64,000 nucleotides of DNA from Streptomyces sp. ADI96-02 (GCF_003846185.1 NZ_ML123034.1:5343580-5407579), one strand, 5' to 3'. Counted from the stretch's first letter, positions 34,151 to 43,713 are shown. Program-made: numbers and translations. Notes: generated by a model from the letters alone, not told the origin.

Positions 34151-37100
34151 TCACCGCTCCGAGGCGGTGTGGACGACCGAGTTGACCGTCTCCTCGCCCC
34201 AGGCGAGTTCCCGCAGCAGAGCCAGGGCGCCCTCCTCGGGGTCGATGAGGGTGACTCCGCGCTGCGCGTAGTGGCGGGCCAGCTCCGGGCCGACCATGCC
34301 GGTGTGGCTCGCGGCCGGGGCCCACGGGCCCCAGTGGACGGTCAGCGCGCGTCGCCCGGTGCGTGCCGCCCAGGCGGAGCCGAGGCGGTCCAGGGCGTCG
34401 TTGGCCGCCGCGTAGTCGGCCTGGCCGCGATTGCCGAGTACGGCCGCGATGCTGCCGAACAGCAGGGCGAAGGAGGGGAGTTCGGGCAACTGCTCCACCG
34501 CGTCGAGCAATGCCGCGGCGCTCTCGGTCTTGGTGCCGAAGACCTGTCCGAACGAGGCGGGCGTCTTCTCCTCCATCAGCCGGTCCTCGATGATCCCGGC
34601 GGCGTGCACCACTCCGTCGATACGGCCGTGCTCGGCGTGGATCTCCTTGACCGCCTGGAGCACGGCGGGCGCCTCCCGGCAGTCCACACTGCGGTAGCCG
34701 ACCCGGCTGCCCGCGGCGCGCAGCGCCTCCAGCGTCGCCGTGATCTCCCGCCGGGCCAGGACCAGGTCGGCGGCGCGGGCCACCTCGGCGGGGGAGCCGT
34801 AGCGGCCGGTGCCCGCGAGCACGGCGCGCAGGGCGGCCCGGTCGCCCGCGCCGGCGGTCTCCGGATCCTCCGGCCCCTCCGGCGCCGGGGTGCGGCCGAG
34901 GAGTTCGATCCGGCACCGGGAGGCCGTCGCGAGAACGCCCACGCAGTGCGCGGTGATCCCGCGAGCCCCGCCGACGACGACCACCACGCTGTCCCGGTCC
35001 AGGCCCAGGGCGGCTGCCTCGGCCGCGCCCTCGCCCGCGGGGCCCGCCCCGGTGCTGCCGAGCGCGCCGAGCGGCGCGGCGGTGAGCCGGGGCGCGAAGC
35101 GCCCGGCGGAGGTACGCAGGACGACGGGCGGGGCGGCGTCGGCCAGGAGTTCGGCCGCCAGCACCTCCGCCGCGCCGGCCGGCGACGCGTCCGCGCCCAG
35201 GTCCAGGCCGACACAGCTCACGCTCACGTCCGGGTACTCATGGGCGGCGGTCCGCATCAGCCCGTCCACCCCGGCGGACCGGACCCCGGCCGCCGTACGG
35301 GCCAGGACCAGCCGACGCGGCCCGCGCCGCAGGGCGTCCCGTACGACCGGGAAGCCGGCCGGGAGGAACGGCGCGCCCTCCTCCGCGAGGGCGGAGAGGA
35401 GGACGACGCCGTCCACGGACCCGTCCGCCTCGCTCAGCGGGTGGTCGGCGGCGAGGAGGGCCGCTTCCGCGCCGAGGCTGACCAGCCGGGCGGACAGCTC
35501 CGCCGCCACCCCGCGCAACGCGCCGTCGCCGTCGCCGAGCAGCGCGTACCGCTTGCCGGCGAGCCCGCCCGGTCCGGGCTCCGGCTCCGGTCCGGGCAGG
35601 GCCACGGGCAGCATCCGGAAGCGGCGGGGCGCCGCGACGAGCAGGTCCGCCTGCCCTTCCGGGGCTCCGTCCGGCGCGGTCACCGGCTCGGGGGCCGCCG
35701 CAGGGGCGTCCGCCGAACCGCCGAGGGCGCGGGCCACCATCCAGTGCGCGATCGCCGAGGCGGTCCGGGCGCGGGTCAGCTCCTCCAGCTCCGCGTCCTC
35801 CAGGGAGGCCGGCGAGGAGCCGCCGGCAGCGCCCAGGCGGCGGGCCAGCTCACCGGCTATCTCGGCCCGCTTGATGGAGTCGACGCTGAGGTCGGCCTCC
35901 AGGTCGAGGTCGGGCTCCACCATGTCCAGGGGATAGCCGGTGCGCTCGCTGATCAGCTCCAGGACCGCGCGCAGGACCCCCTCCTCGGTGAGGACCGGGG
36001 CGTCGACGGGGCCGGCGGCGGGCACCGGGGCGGGGGCGGTGGCCGGTGGGGCGGCCGGTGCGGCGGGAAGGGGCGCCGCCGGGAGCGGCGGCAGCAGCGC
36101 CGGCTGGTACGGCGGCGCAGGGTGCCCGGCCAGGGGCCCGGCGGCCGGGGCGGCCCCGAAGTAGGCGAGCAGCACGTCGCGTTGAGCGGAGACCATGTCC
36201 CGGCTGGTCCGCAGGAACTCGGCGATGAGGGCGTCCGCCGCACCGTCCGGGGTCTGGCCGGCATGCGTCACAGGGGTCTCCACGACTCGTCGGGCCGGCG
36301 CGAGCGCGCCGGGGAGGGGTTCGCCGGAGGCGGTGCGGACGAGGTGTCCGTCCACGGTCCAGCCGGGAAGGCGGGGTGCGGGCGTCCGCTCGGCGTCGAT
36401 CGCGTCGCGGCCTTGGAACATCCAATCCGTCACCACCGGCACTCCGGCGGCGGCGAGTCGGGCGAGCGCGTCCAGGAAGCCCGGGAGGCCGCTGTCGGCC
36501 CGCGGCTCGCAGGCGACGACGCGGTGCGGGCGCTCGCCCAGGATGTCGGCGACGAGGCGGGTCAGGACACGGCCGGGCCCCACCTCGACGAAGGTGCGCG
36601 CGCCGGCCTCGTACATCGCCTCGATCTGCGCCACGAAACGCACCGGGGAGCCGATCTGGGCCGCGAGTTCGTCGCGTACGGCGTCGGGATCGGGGCTGTA
36701 GGGGCGGGCGGTGCGGTTGGCCCAGACGGGGAACTCCGGTGCGCGCAGCGGCTGCTGCTCCAGAGTCCGGCGGAACGCGGGACCGGCCTCGGCGAGCAGC
36801 GGACTGTGGAAGGCGCAGGCGACCGGCAGCCGCGTCGCGCCGTGGCCCGCGTCGCGCAGCAGCTTCAGCGCCGCCTCGACGGAGGCCGTCGGGCCGGAGA
36901 CGACGCTCTGCCGGGGAGCGTTGTGGTTGGCGACGACGAGCCCCCGTGGCGGCTGCCCGTCGAGCGCCCGCTCGATCTCCTCGGGGGTGGCGGCGACGGC
37001 GGCCATCGCGCCGGGATCGTCGCCGGCCGCGCCGAGGACGGCCCGGGCCCGCGCGGCGCTGAGGCCGGGCAGCGCGTCCGGGTCGATGACGCCCGCGGCG

Positions 37101-40100
37101 CACAGGGCGACCAGTTCGCCGTAGCTGTGGCCGGCGGCCAGGTCCGGGCGGACGCCGGAGCGGGTGAGCAGGCCGTACGCGGCGAGTTCGACGATCCCCA
37201 GGGCGGGCTGGGCGGCCCGGGTGTCGGTCAGGGCCTGCCGGGCACGCTCCCGCGCGGCGTCGTCGAACGCGGCGGGCGGGTAGAGCGCCTCGGGCGCCCG
37301 GCCGTCGCCGTCGGCCCCCAGCAGGCGGCCGAGTTCGGGGAACGCGGTGAACAGGTGCGCCGACATCCCCGGGCGCTGGCTGCCCTGCCCCGGGAACAGG
37401 AAGGCGGTCAGCCCGGGTTCGGCCGCCGGCCCCGCGAGGTGCACCCCGTGCGGCGGACCGCCGGCCGGCCCCGCGCCGGGGGCCTGGAGGCCGGGTTCGG
37501 CCGTGCCGGTCGCCCCGGACGGGTCGGGCGCGTCGAGTGCGTCGAGTGCGTCCAGGGTGTGCCGGAGCCGTACGCACAGCTCGGCCACATCGTGCGCGAC
37601 GAAGGCGGCCTGTACGGGGCCCTGGGCGCGCCCCGCGCGGTGCGAGGCCGTGGCGGCCAGATCACGCAGCCGCCAGGGGGCGGCGCCCGACCCGGCCGCG
37701 GCGGCGAGGTCGAGCAGTTCGGCGGCGGCGCGGCGGGCCGCCGCGGGCCCGGCGCCCCGGAAGGCGAACAGCTCGGCGGGCCAGCTGTCCCGGGCGTGGA
37801 CCGGCGGCGGACCGTCGCCGCCGTGCGCGGAGAGGACGACGTGGAAGTTGGTGCCGCCGAAGCCGAACGCGCTCAGCCCCGCGTGCCGCTGCCCGGGGGC
37901 GGCGGGCCACGGCAGCGCCTCCCGGTGGAAGACGAACGGGCTCTCGCCCTCCTTCCAGGGCGAGACGGGCCGCTTCAGGTGCAGTGTGGGCGGGCGTACG
38001 CCCGTGTACAGCGCGAGCGCGGTCTTGATGAGGCCGGCCAGTCCGGCGGCGCACTTGGTGTGCCCGATCTGCGACTTCACCGAACCGAGGACGCACGCCC
38101 CGCTGGACGCGCCCGCCTCGGTGAACACCTCGGTGAGCACACCGAGTTCGGTACGGTCGCCGACGACGGTCCCGGTGCCGTGGGCCTCCACGAGCGAGAC
38201 CTGCGCGGGGGAGACGCCGGCGTTGCGGTAGGCGCGCTCCAGAGCGGCGCGCTGGCCCTCCGGCCGCGGGGCGGTCAGCCCGAGGGAACGGCCGTCGCTG
38301 GAACTGCCGACCCCCTTGATCACGCCGTACACCCGGTCCCCGTCGCGCTCGGCGTCCGCGAGGCGCTTGAGGACGACGCACGCGACGCCCTCGCCGAGGG
38401 CGATGCCGTCGGCGGTGTCGTCGAAGGCGCGGGAGCGGCCGGTGGGGGAGAGCGCGTGCACGGAGGTGAACAGGGCGTAGTCGTTGATGCCGTTGTGGAG
38501 GTCGGCCCCTCCGCACAGCATCAGATCGCTGGTCCCCATCACCAGTTCCTTGCAGGCGACGTCGACGGCGGCCAGCGACGAGGCGCAGGCGGCGTCGACG
38601 GTGTAGTTCGCGCCCCGCAGGTCGAGGCGATTGGCCACCCGTCCGGAGACGACGTTGGCGAGCATCCCGGGGAAGGTGTCCTCGGTGAGCCGCGGCAACT
38701 GCTCGTCCAGGGCGGCGGGGACGTGTCCGTAGTAGGAGGGGAGCACGGCCCGCAGGGTGGCGGCGTTGGAGAGGTCGCTGCCCGCCTCGGCGCCGAAGAC
38801 GACACCGGCCCGCGTACGGTCGAAGCCCCGGCCCTCCTCCCCGTACCCGGCGTCCTCCAGGGCCCGCCGCGAGGCTTCCAGGGCGAGGAGCTGCACGGGC
38901 TCGATGCTGCCCAGAGAGGTTGGCGGGATGCCGTAGCGCAGTGGGTCGAAGGGGATCCGGGACAGGAACCCGCCCCACTTGGAGGCGCTGGCCGCCCCCG
39001 GCTCGGCGGAGTAGTGCACGGCCGGGTCCCAGCGCTCCGGCGGCACTTCGGTGACGGCGTCGTACTGGTCGAGGACGTGCGCCCAGAAGGAGGCCAGGTC
39101 GGGCGCCTGCGGGAACATGCAGGCCATGCCCACGATCGCCACGTCCAGCGGCTCGGGCGCACGGTCCTTCGCCGCGCCGCCCGCCGTACGGGCCGCTCCG
39201 GGCGCGAGGCGGGGGAGGAGGCCGGCGGCGCGGCGGCCGAGGAAGTCGGCGGCCCCGTCGGTGACGGAGGCGTGCAGCTCGGCCACCGTGGTGGTCGCCG
39301 AGCGCAGCACCGCCACCTCGCCCGCCATGAACATCCCCTCGGCGTACTGCCGGGACTCGTCCACGGCCGCGAGACCGCCGGCGGCGGTGCGCTCGACGCC
39401 CTTGCTGGCGATGCGCAGGCGGCCGACGTTGAGGCGTTCCAGCCGCTCCCAGATCTCGCGTCCCGGGACGCCCTCGGCGCGCAGCCCGGCCTCCAGGTCG
39501 CGGAAGCCGTCGCTGAACGGGCTGGGGACGCAGCGGGTGGCGTGTCCCGGGGCGGTGCGCAGCAGCGCGGTCCGCTCGGCGGCGAGCACCTGCCGCTGGA
39601 AGAGGGGCTGTACGGCTCCGCACGCGACCGCCTCCTCGGTGAACAGGTAGGCGGTGCCCATCAGGACGCCCACCGCGCAGCCGCGGGCGGCGAGCGGGGC
39701 GGCGAGGGCGGCGACCATGGCCGCCGAGCGCGCGTCGTGGACGCCGCCGGCCAGGAACACCTCGACACCGGCCGCGCCGTCCGGGGCCTGGTCCGCCCAC
39801 GCGTCGATGACGGCCAGTTGGGCCTCCCAGAGCGGGAAGCTGTTGCGCGGGCCGACGTGTCCGCCGCATTCGGCGCCCTCGAAGACGAACCGCCGGGCGC
39901 CCTGCTCCAGGTACTGGCGCAGCAGGCCGGGCGAGGGCACGTGCAGGAACGCCCGGATGCCGTCGTCCTCCAGGGCCCGGGCCTGCGAGGGGCGGCCCCC
40001 GGCGATGATCACATGGGTGGGCCGGTGGGCGCGCACGGCCTCCAGTTGGGCGGTGCGGGTCTCCTCGGGCGCGAAGCCGAGCACGCCCACGCCCCACGAG

Positions 40101-41191
40101 CGGCCGGCCAGCGCCGTGCCCGCCTCGGCGAGCAGGGCGTGCGCCTGGTCGCGTCCGGCGAGGGCCAGGGCCAGGAAGGGCAGGGCCCCGCCGTCGGCCA
40201 CCGCGCGGGCGAAGTCCGCACCGTCGCTGACGCGGGTCATGGGGCCCTGGGCGATCGGCAGAGCGGTGCCCAGAGCGCGGCTCATGGACGAGTCCGGGCG
40301 CAGGATGTCCGCGGCGCCGTCCCCCTCGACGGCGGCCCTGACCGCGTCGGTGACGGCGCGGACGGCGCCCGCGGCGTCGCGGAAGCGGTCGGCGAACCGG
40401 GCGGCGAGGAAGCCGTCCTGGCCCACGGGCAGCAGCCGCTTCTCCGGGTCCCGGCCGCCGAGCAGGGCGGCCACCCGCTCGCCGTCGGGGGAGTCCTCCA
40501 GGGGCGTCGCCCCGGGGGCGCGGCGTTGCAGGAACCGGTGACCGGCCAGGACGGTGGTCTCGGAGCCGTCCATCCCGCGCAGGACGGCGGCGACGGAGGC
40601 GGGGACGGCGGATTCGGCCAGCAGCGCGAGCTGGGTGTCGAGCACCACGCCGGCGGCTCCGCCGACCACGGCGGCGGCGGCCGAGCCCGGTGCCATGCCT
40701 CCGCAGGCCCACACCGGCGGGCCGTCGGGGCCGACCGCGTCGAGGAGTTGCTGGAGCAGGACGAACGTCCCGAGCTCGCCGATCCGCCCGCCGCACTCGC
40801 TGCCGCGGGCGATGAGGCCGTGGACGCCGGCGTCGAGGGCCGCGTGGGCCTCGTCCGGACCGGTCACCTCGGCCAGGACGCGGACGCCCCGGGGCAGGGC
40901 TCCGGCCCGCCAGGGAGCTCCGGCGCCGAGCACCACGGTGTGCGGAAGTCCCTCGTCGCGGACGAGGTCGTCGAGGACTAATCGGCACTGCGGCCCGACA
41001 CGGACCCCGTGGCGGCCGGGGAGCCACCTGCGCAGGTCGTCCCACGCCGCACGGGCCGCGCGGTCCCCGGAACCGAGGTCCAGGACCCCGAGTCCGCCGC
41101 CGCGTGTGACGGCCGCCGCCAGCCGGGCGTCGGGTTCGCCGAAGGGAGTCAATCCGATGACCAGGTCAGGGATGTTCTCTGCCGATGTCAT
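34151..41191 (-). CDS. PUFA-synthase-like type I PKS with two N-terminal FMN-barrel (PfaD/NMO-like) domains, KS-AT-ACP-KR
   Basis: A 2,346-residue protein. Residues ~6-250 and ~310-620 are two nitronate-monooxygenase/PfaD-like TIM barrels; the second has AQGPMTRVSD and FEGAECGGHVGPRNS, the first GSECGG. KS (~680-1110): Cys869 in DAACASS, VEAHGTGT, QIGHTKCAAG. AT (~1264-1560): FPGQGSQRPG, Ser1356 in GHSYGEL. ACP (~1735-1805): Ser1772 in LSVDSIKRAEI, the hallmark of PUFA-type ACPs. KR (~1815-2346): GGARGITA and YAAAND. ATG 41191 has CGGAGA five bases upstream. The barrels would supply enoyl reduction in cis; PfaD is normally a separate protein. Residue 71 is a TTA codon, suggesting bldA control. 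It is the first gene of the six-gene operon. Confidence 0.9.
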   Translation of the reverse strand: MTSAENIPDLVIGLTPFGEPDARLAAAVTRGGGLGVLDLGSGDRAARAAWDDLRRWLPGRHGVRVGPQCRLVLDDLVRDEGLPHTVVLGAGAPWRAGALPRGVRVLAEVTGPDEAHAALDAGVHGLIARGSECGGRIGELGTFVLLQQLLDAVGPDGPPVWACGGMAPGSAAAAVVGGAAGVVLDTQLALLAESAVPASVAAVLRGMDGSETTVLAGHRFLQRRAPGATPLEDSPDGERVAALLGGRDPEKRLLPVGQDGFLAARFADRFRDAAGAVRAVTDAVRAAVEGDGAADILRPDSSMSRALGTALPIAQGPMTRVSDGADFARAVADGGALPFLALALAGRDQAHALLAEAGTALAGRSWGVGVLGFAPEETRTAQLEAVRAHRPTHVIIAGGRPSQARALEDDGIRAFLHVPSPGLLRQYLEQGARRFVFEGAECGGHVGPRNSFPLWEAQLAVIDAWADQAPDGAAGVEVFLAGGVHDARSAAMVAALAAPLAARGCAVGVLMGTAYLFTEEAVACGAVQPLFQRQVLAAERTALLRTAPGHATRCVPSPFSDGFRDLEAGLRAEGVPGREIWERLERLNVGRLRIASKGVERTAAGGLAAVDESRQYAEGMFMAGEVAVLRSATTTVAELHASVTDGAADFLGRRAAGLLPRLAPGAARTAGGAAKDRAPEPLDVAIVGMACMFPQAPDLASFWAHVLDQYDAVTEVPPERWDPAVHYSAEPGAASASKWGGFLSRIPFDPLRYGIPPTSLGSIEPVQLLALEASRRALEDAGYGEEGRGFDRTRAGVVFGAEAGSDLSNAATLRAVLPSYYGHVPAALDEQLPRLTEDTFPGMLANVVSGRVANRLDLRGANYTVDAACASSLAAVDVACKELVMGTSDLMLCGGADLHNGINDYALFTSVHALSPTGRSRAFDDTADGIALGEGVACVVLKRLADAERDGDRVYGVIKGVGSSSDGRSLGLTAPRPEGQRAALERAYRNAGVSPAQVSLVEAHGTGTVVGDRTELGVLTEVFTEAGASSGACVLGSVKSQIGHTKCAAGLAGLIKTALALYTGVRPPTLHLKRPVSPWKEGESPFVFHREALPWPAAPGQRHAGLSAFGFGGTNFHVVLSAHGGDGPPPVHARDSWPAELFAFRGAGPAAARRAAAELLDLAAAAGSGAAPWRLRDLAATASHRAGRAQGPVQAAFVAHDVAELCVRLRHTLDALDALDAPDPSGATGTAEPGLQAPGAGPAGGPPHGVHLAGPAAEPGLTAFLFPGQGSQRPGMSAHLFTAFPELGRLLGADGDGRAPEALYPPAAFDDAARERARQALTDTRAAQPALGIVELAAYGLLTRSGVRPDLAAGHSYGELVALCAAGVIDPDALPGLSAARARAVLGAAGDDPGAMAAVAATPEEIERALDGQPPRGLVVANHNAPRQSVVSGPTASVEAALKLLRDAGHGATRLPVACAFHSPLLAEAGPAFRRTLEQQPLRAPEFPVWANRTARPYSPDPDAVRDELAAQIGSPVRFVAQIEAMYEAGARTFVEVGPGRVLTRLVADILGERPHRVVACEPRADSGLPGFLDALARLAAAGVPVVTDWMFQGRDAIDAERTPAPRLPGWTVDGHLVRTASGEPLPGALAPARRVVETPVTHAGQTPDGAADALIAEFLRTSRDMVSAQRDVLLAYFGAAPAAGPLAGHPAPPYQPALLPPLPAAPLPAAPAAPPATAPAPVPAAGPVDAPVLTEEGVLRAVLELISERTGYPLDMVEPDLDLEADLSVDSIKRAEIAGELARRLGAAGGSSPASLEDAELEELTRARTASAIAHWMVARALGGSADAPAAAPEPVTAPDGAPEGQADLLVAAPRRFRMLPVALPGPEPEPGPGGLAGKRYALLGDGDGALRGVAAELSARLVSLGAEAALLAADHPLSEADGSVDGVVLLSALAEEGAPFLPAGFPVVRDALRRGPRRLVLARTAAGVRSAGVDGLMRTAAHEYPDVSVSCVGLDLGADASPAGAAEVLAAELLADAAPPVVLRTSAGRFAPRLTAAPLGALGSTGAGPAGEGAAEAAALGLDRDSVVVVVGGARGITAHCVGVLATASRCRIELLGRTPAPEGPEDPETAGAGDRAALRAVLAGTGRYGSPAEVARAADLVLARREITATLEALRAAGSRVGYRSVDCREAPAVLQAVKEIHAEHGRIDGVVHAAGIIEDRLMEEKTPASFGQVFGTKTESAAALLDAVEQLPELPSFALLFGSIAAVLGNRGQADYAAANDALDRLGSAWAARTGRRALTVHWGPWAPAASHTGMVGPELARHYAQRGVTLIDPEEGALALLRELAWGEETVNSVVHTASER

Positions 41192-41309
41192 ATTTCTCCG
41201 AATGTGCGATGCATTGCCGCTGGGGGATTTCGGCCAAGCAAAAGCCGCAGAAAGGCACGCGGTCACGCGGACCCGGAACAGGAATTCCGGCCGTCCGGTG
41301 AACGAGGCG

Positions 41310-41338
41310 AAACTAGCGGCAAGGTAGTGAAGGGTCAA
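41310..41338 (-). promoter_or_regulatory. Candidate promoter of the PKS operon
   Basis: Read on the minus strand, TTGACC (41338-41333), a 17-bp spacer and TAGTTT (41315-41310) form a good housekeeping-sigma promoter. The start would fall near 41303, giving an untranslated leader of about 110 nt before ATG 41191. Confidence 0.6.
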
Positions 41339-41493
41339 CGCTGCGTCGCGGGTTCGCACGCGAAACTTGAGCGGTGTCAGGGGTCGCGCCGAAGGGCGGG
41401 ACATTCTGGTAGGCGGTGTTCGCCGCGCCACACGTCGTGGAGTGTGAAAGGCCGGAATTCGACGCCTTGGAGAGGCTCAAGAGCGCCGACAGT

Positions 41494-41503
41494 ACTGGCC
41501 AGT
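41494..41503. promoter_or_regulatory. Perfect palindrome ACTGGCCAGT, candidate operator
   Basis: The 10-bp perfect palindrome lies about 185 bp upstream of the PKS promoter and about 620 bp upstream of the divergent gene. Flanking GACA and TGTC add weak outer symmetry. Low confidence: a short palindrome can occur by chance. Confidence 0.25.
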
Positions 41504-41868
41504 AGGGGTATTGTCAGGAGCGCCGCCGCTCCGACTGCTCCCGGTTCTGTCCGGTTCCGGCGTTGCGCGACGCCGCTCTTGCGCCCACGGGCGGTGTCGG
41601 CGTACGCCGTACGGGCCCCGTTTCCCGTGCCGCCGCAGGGGTCGGCCGGCCGGATCGTCGCGGGTGGCCTCCGCCTCGGAAGTGGCGTACTCCACACCCT
41701 CGAACAGGGGCGTTCGACCGCCCGGCGCCGGCGCGGGCCCCGATGCGGCTCCCCGGAGGGCCGCCGCGCGCCCCGGCTTCGCGTGGCCCGTGTCCGGTCC
41801 CGGACGCGGGTTGGACGCGGCGGCGGAGGGTGGGGCGGGGCCGTGACGCCGTTGCGCGTCACTTGAAG

Positions 41869-41887
41869 TGCTCATGCTCAATGAGCA
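41869..41887. promoter_or_regulatory. TGCTCA direct and inverted repeats, candidate operator
   Basis: TGCTCA occurs twice in a row (41869-41874, 41875-41880), followed after one base by its inverse TGAGCA (41882-41887). The second and third units form a 13-bp palindrome. It lies ~240 bp before the divergent gene's start. Confidence 0.3.
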
Positions 41888-42125
41888 GTTGGGTCTCGCG
41901 AAGGCTCCGTCGGAGCGGAGTGCGCGGGGGTGTCCGCCGGCCCGCCCGGCCGCCTCCGCCCGCAGGGATGCCCCATGGCCGCCGCGGTCCGCCGCCCGCC
42001 GGAGAGGGGGTGTGGGGCGGGCGCATTCGAGATGTGGGCCCCACCGCATGTTTCCCGCTGGTAACTTGCCTTTTCCCATCCTCCGGATTTCCGCCCCGGG
42101 CGGGTCCCCGAACGAAAGGAATAAC

Positions 42126-43670
42126 GTGGGCACAAAGATGTCGAAACGCCGGTCAGCCGTCTTCGCATTGGCCGTCCTGGTCGCCGGAACCGTGGCGGCG
42201 GCCCCGCCGGCCGGCGCACGCGCACAGGCTGGGAAATGCTCACCGATCGGCACCGCCGGAGCCCCCGACCTGCCGGCCGGCGGAACCGACGGATTCGAGG
42301 ACCTGCGACCCGCCCCGGCCGACACACAATTACCCGATCAAGTTCACCTCAGGGACACACGGGGCACCTTCAACCGTGTGTGGTCGTTCGCCCTGGCGGA
42401 CGGCAGCGTGTACACCAAGCCGGCCGGGCTGAGCGGCGGTTGGCGCGTCGCCCCCGTTCCGGACTGCCTCGACGGGCGGATCACCGGGATCTCCGCCGAC
42501 GACGACGAACTCGTCGCCGTCGACGGCGAAGGCCGGGTCTTCACCATGGACCACGCCATGAACGAGCCCCGCCTGTGGAACTGGACCAGCAGGTTCGGCC
42601 CGCCCATCTGGCTGGGCAGCGGCACCACGCTGCCGGACGCGACGGTGGACTGGTCCTGGTCGGTGATCTCGCCGGCCGAGGACGTGCGCTGGACCGACGC
42701 CATCGGCAAGCCGCACGAGATCGAGCCCGCCAAGGTCAGCCACGTCTACGCGCTCTCGGGCGACGGAAGCCGGATCACCTACCTGGACCCCTGGCTGCCG
42801 AGCGACCACAGCTACGAGCTCCGCACCCCGCTGGGCGGGCGCTTCCAGGCGGCGAGACTGTCGGCCAGCGGCTCCACCGTGTTCGTGACCAACCGCTACG
42901 GCGACCTGTACACCCGGCTCTACGACTTCGACATGTCCGGCGGCAACTCCGTCTTCTTCCGCTACTCCTACGAGGACCAGAGCGGCCTGCCCACCGCGCC
43001 GAACCTGCTCCTGGAGCGCATCGACCCCCGTTACGCCGCCGTGCAGCTCCCCGCACAGGACTGGGTCCGCCAGCCGAAGGTGCCCGGCGAGATGACCGAC
43101 CGCATCTCCATCCACAAGACCGGCCCCCGCCCGGACGCCAGAGAGCTGCGCGTGGAGGGCGTGAAGGACGGAGCGACGGGCCTCTGGCGCAAGGAGATCC
43201 GCGCCTCCGCCTGGTCCTTCACCCCCACCGGGCAGCCCTTGCGGGGCCGAAAGCTCGACAACACGCCCGAGGACCGTTCGACGGACACCCTGGCCCCGCC
43301 GTCGCCCCACTCGTACGCGGGGAACGGCGACGGCTACAGCGCCGAGGCGCCCGGCTTCCGCACGGCCACCGGCGCGACGCCGCTGAATCTCCGGTTCCGG
43401 AGCGGGGCCACACTGAAGCTGACCCTGCAGACGGTGGACCCGCTGCGGCAGTTCTCCCGTGCCGACGGCCTGGACGACAAGCCCCGCGCGTACAACGGCG
43501 CGGTGGAAGTGCCCCAGGAACTGCTGGACAACCTCTCCCAGCAGCCCCCGGAGGTCCGCGACTTCGTGACCGACACCCTGGGCGCCCGACGCTTCACGAC
43601 GACCGGCGTCGACGCCAGCACCCGCTCGCTGCGGATCGCCGCCCTCGGCCTGAACCTCGCCGCCCGATAG
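42126..43670 (+). CDS. Secreted protein of unknown function, possibly beta-propeller
   Basis: A 514-residue exported protein. GTG 42126 is preceded by AAAGGA with six bases spacing; the translation MGTKMSKRRSAVFALAV continues into a signal peptide with a likely cleavage after GARAQA (about residue 37). The mature part has repeated Trp/Gly/Asp strands (VWSFALADGSVYTK, DELVAVDGEGRVF, GSTVFVTNRYGDLYTRLYDF) suggesting propeller-like blades, but no catalytic motif is recognised. Residue 69 is a TTA codon. It is divergent from the PKS operon across a long regulatory region and is followed by a hairpin, so it is probably monocistronic. A link to the PKS product is possible but not shown. Confidence 0.75.
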   Translation: MGTKMSKRRSAVFALAVLVAGTVAAAPPAGARAQAGKCSPIGTAGAPDLPAGGTDGFEDLRPAPADTQLPDQVHLRDTRGTFNRVWSFALADGSVYTKPAGLSGGWRVAPVPDCLDGRITGISADDDELVAVDGEGRVFTMDHAMNEPRLWNWTSRFGPPIWLGSGTTLPDATVDWSWSVISPAEDVRWTDAIGKPHEIEPAKVSHVYALSGDGSRITYLDPWLPSDHSYELRTPLGGRFQAARLSASGSTVFVTNRYGDLYTRLYDFDMSGGNSVFFRYSYEDQSGLPTAPNLLLERIDPRYAAVQLPAQDWVRQPKVPGEMTDRISIHKTGPRPDARELRVEGVKDGATGLWRKEIRASAWSFTPTGQPLRGRKLDNTPEDRSTDTLAPPSPHSYAGNGDGYSAEAPGFRTATGATPLNLRFRSGATLKLTLQTVDPLRQFSRADGLDDKPRAYNGAVEVPQELLDNLSQQPPEVRDFVTDTLGARRFTTTGVDASTRSLRIAALGLNLAAR

Positions 43671-43713
43671 CACCGGCCCGACACCCCCGCACCGCGACCG
43701 CCCCGACCGGGGC

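Larger units (their letters stand above)
41192..42125. other. Divergent regulatory region between PKS operon and secreted-protein gene
   Basis: About 930 bp without a supported gene. It contains the PKS promoter pair near 41310-41338, a 10-bp palindrome at 41494-41503, a TGCTCA repeat cluster at 41869-41887 and an A/T-richer stretch near 42045-42125 leading to the downstream ribosome-binding site. Open frames across it have Arg/Pro/Gly-rich translations and look like chance frames. Confidence 0.6.

Noticed and set aside
34094..40981. 2,295-codon + strand open frame opposite the PKS genes
   Set aside because: An antisense shadow. The minus strand encodes complete KS, AT, ACP and KR domains.
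29431..41191. Enediyne PKS cluster
   Set aside because: Enediyne PKS is one KS-AT-ACP-KR-DH-PPTase protein with characteristic accessory genes. Here two proteins, FMN reductase barrels and LSVDSIK-type ACP fit PUFA-like synthases.
41563..42432. Gene on the + strand inside the divergent region
   Set aside because: The translation is Arg/Pro/Gly-rich with no start signal, and it runs out of frame into the secreted-protein gene, which has a signal peptide and a good ribosome-binding site.
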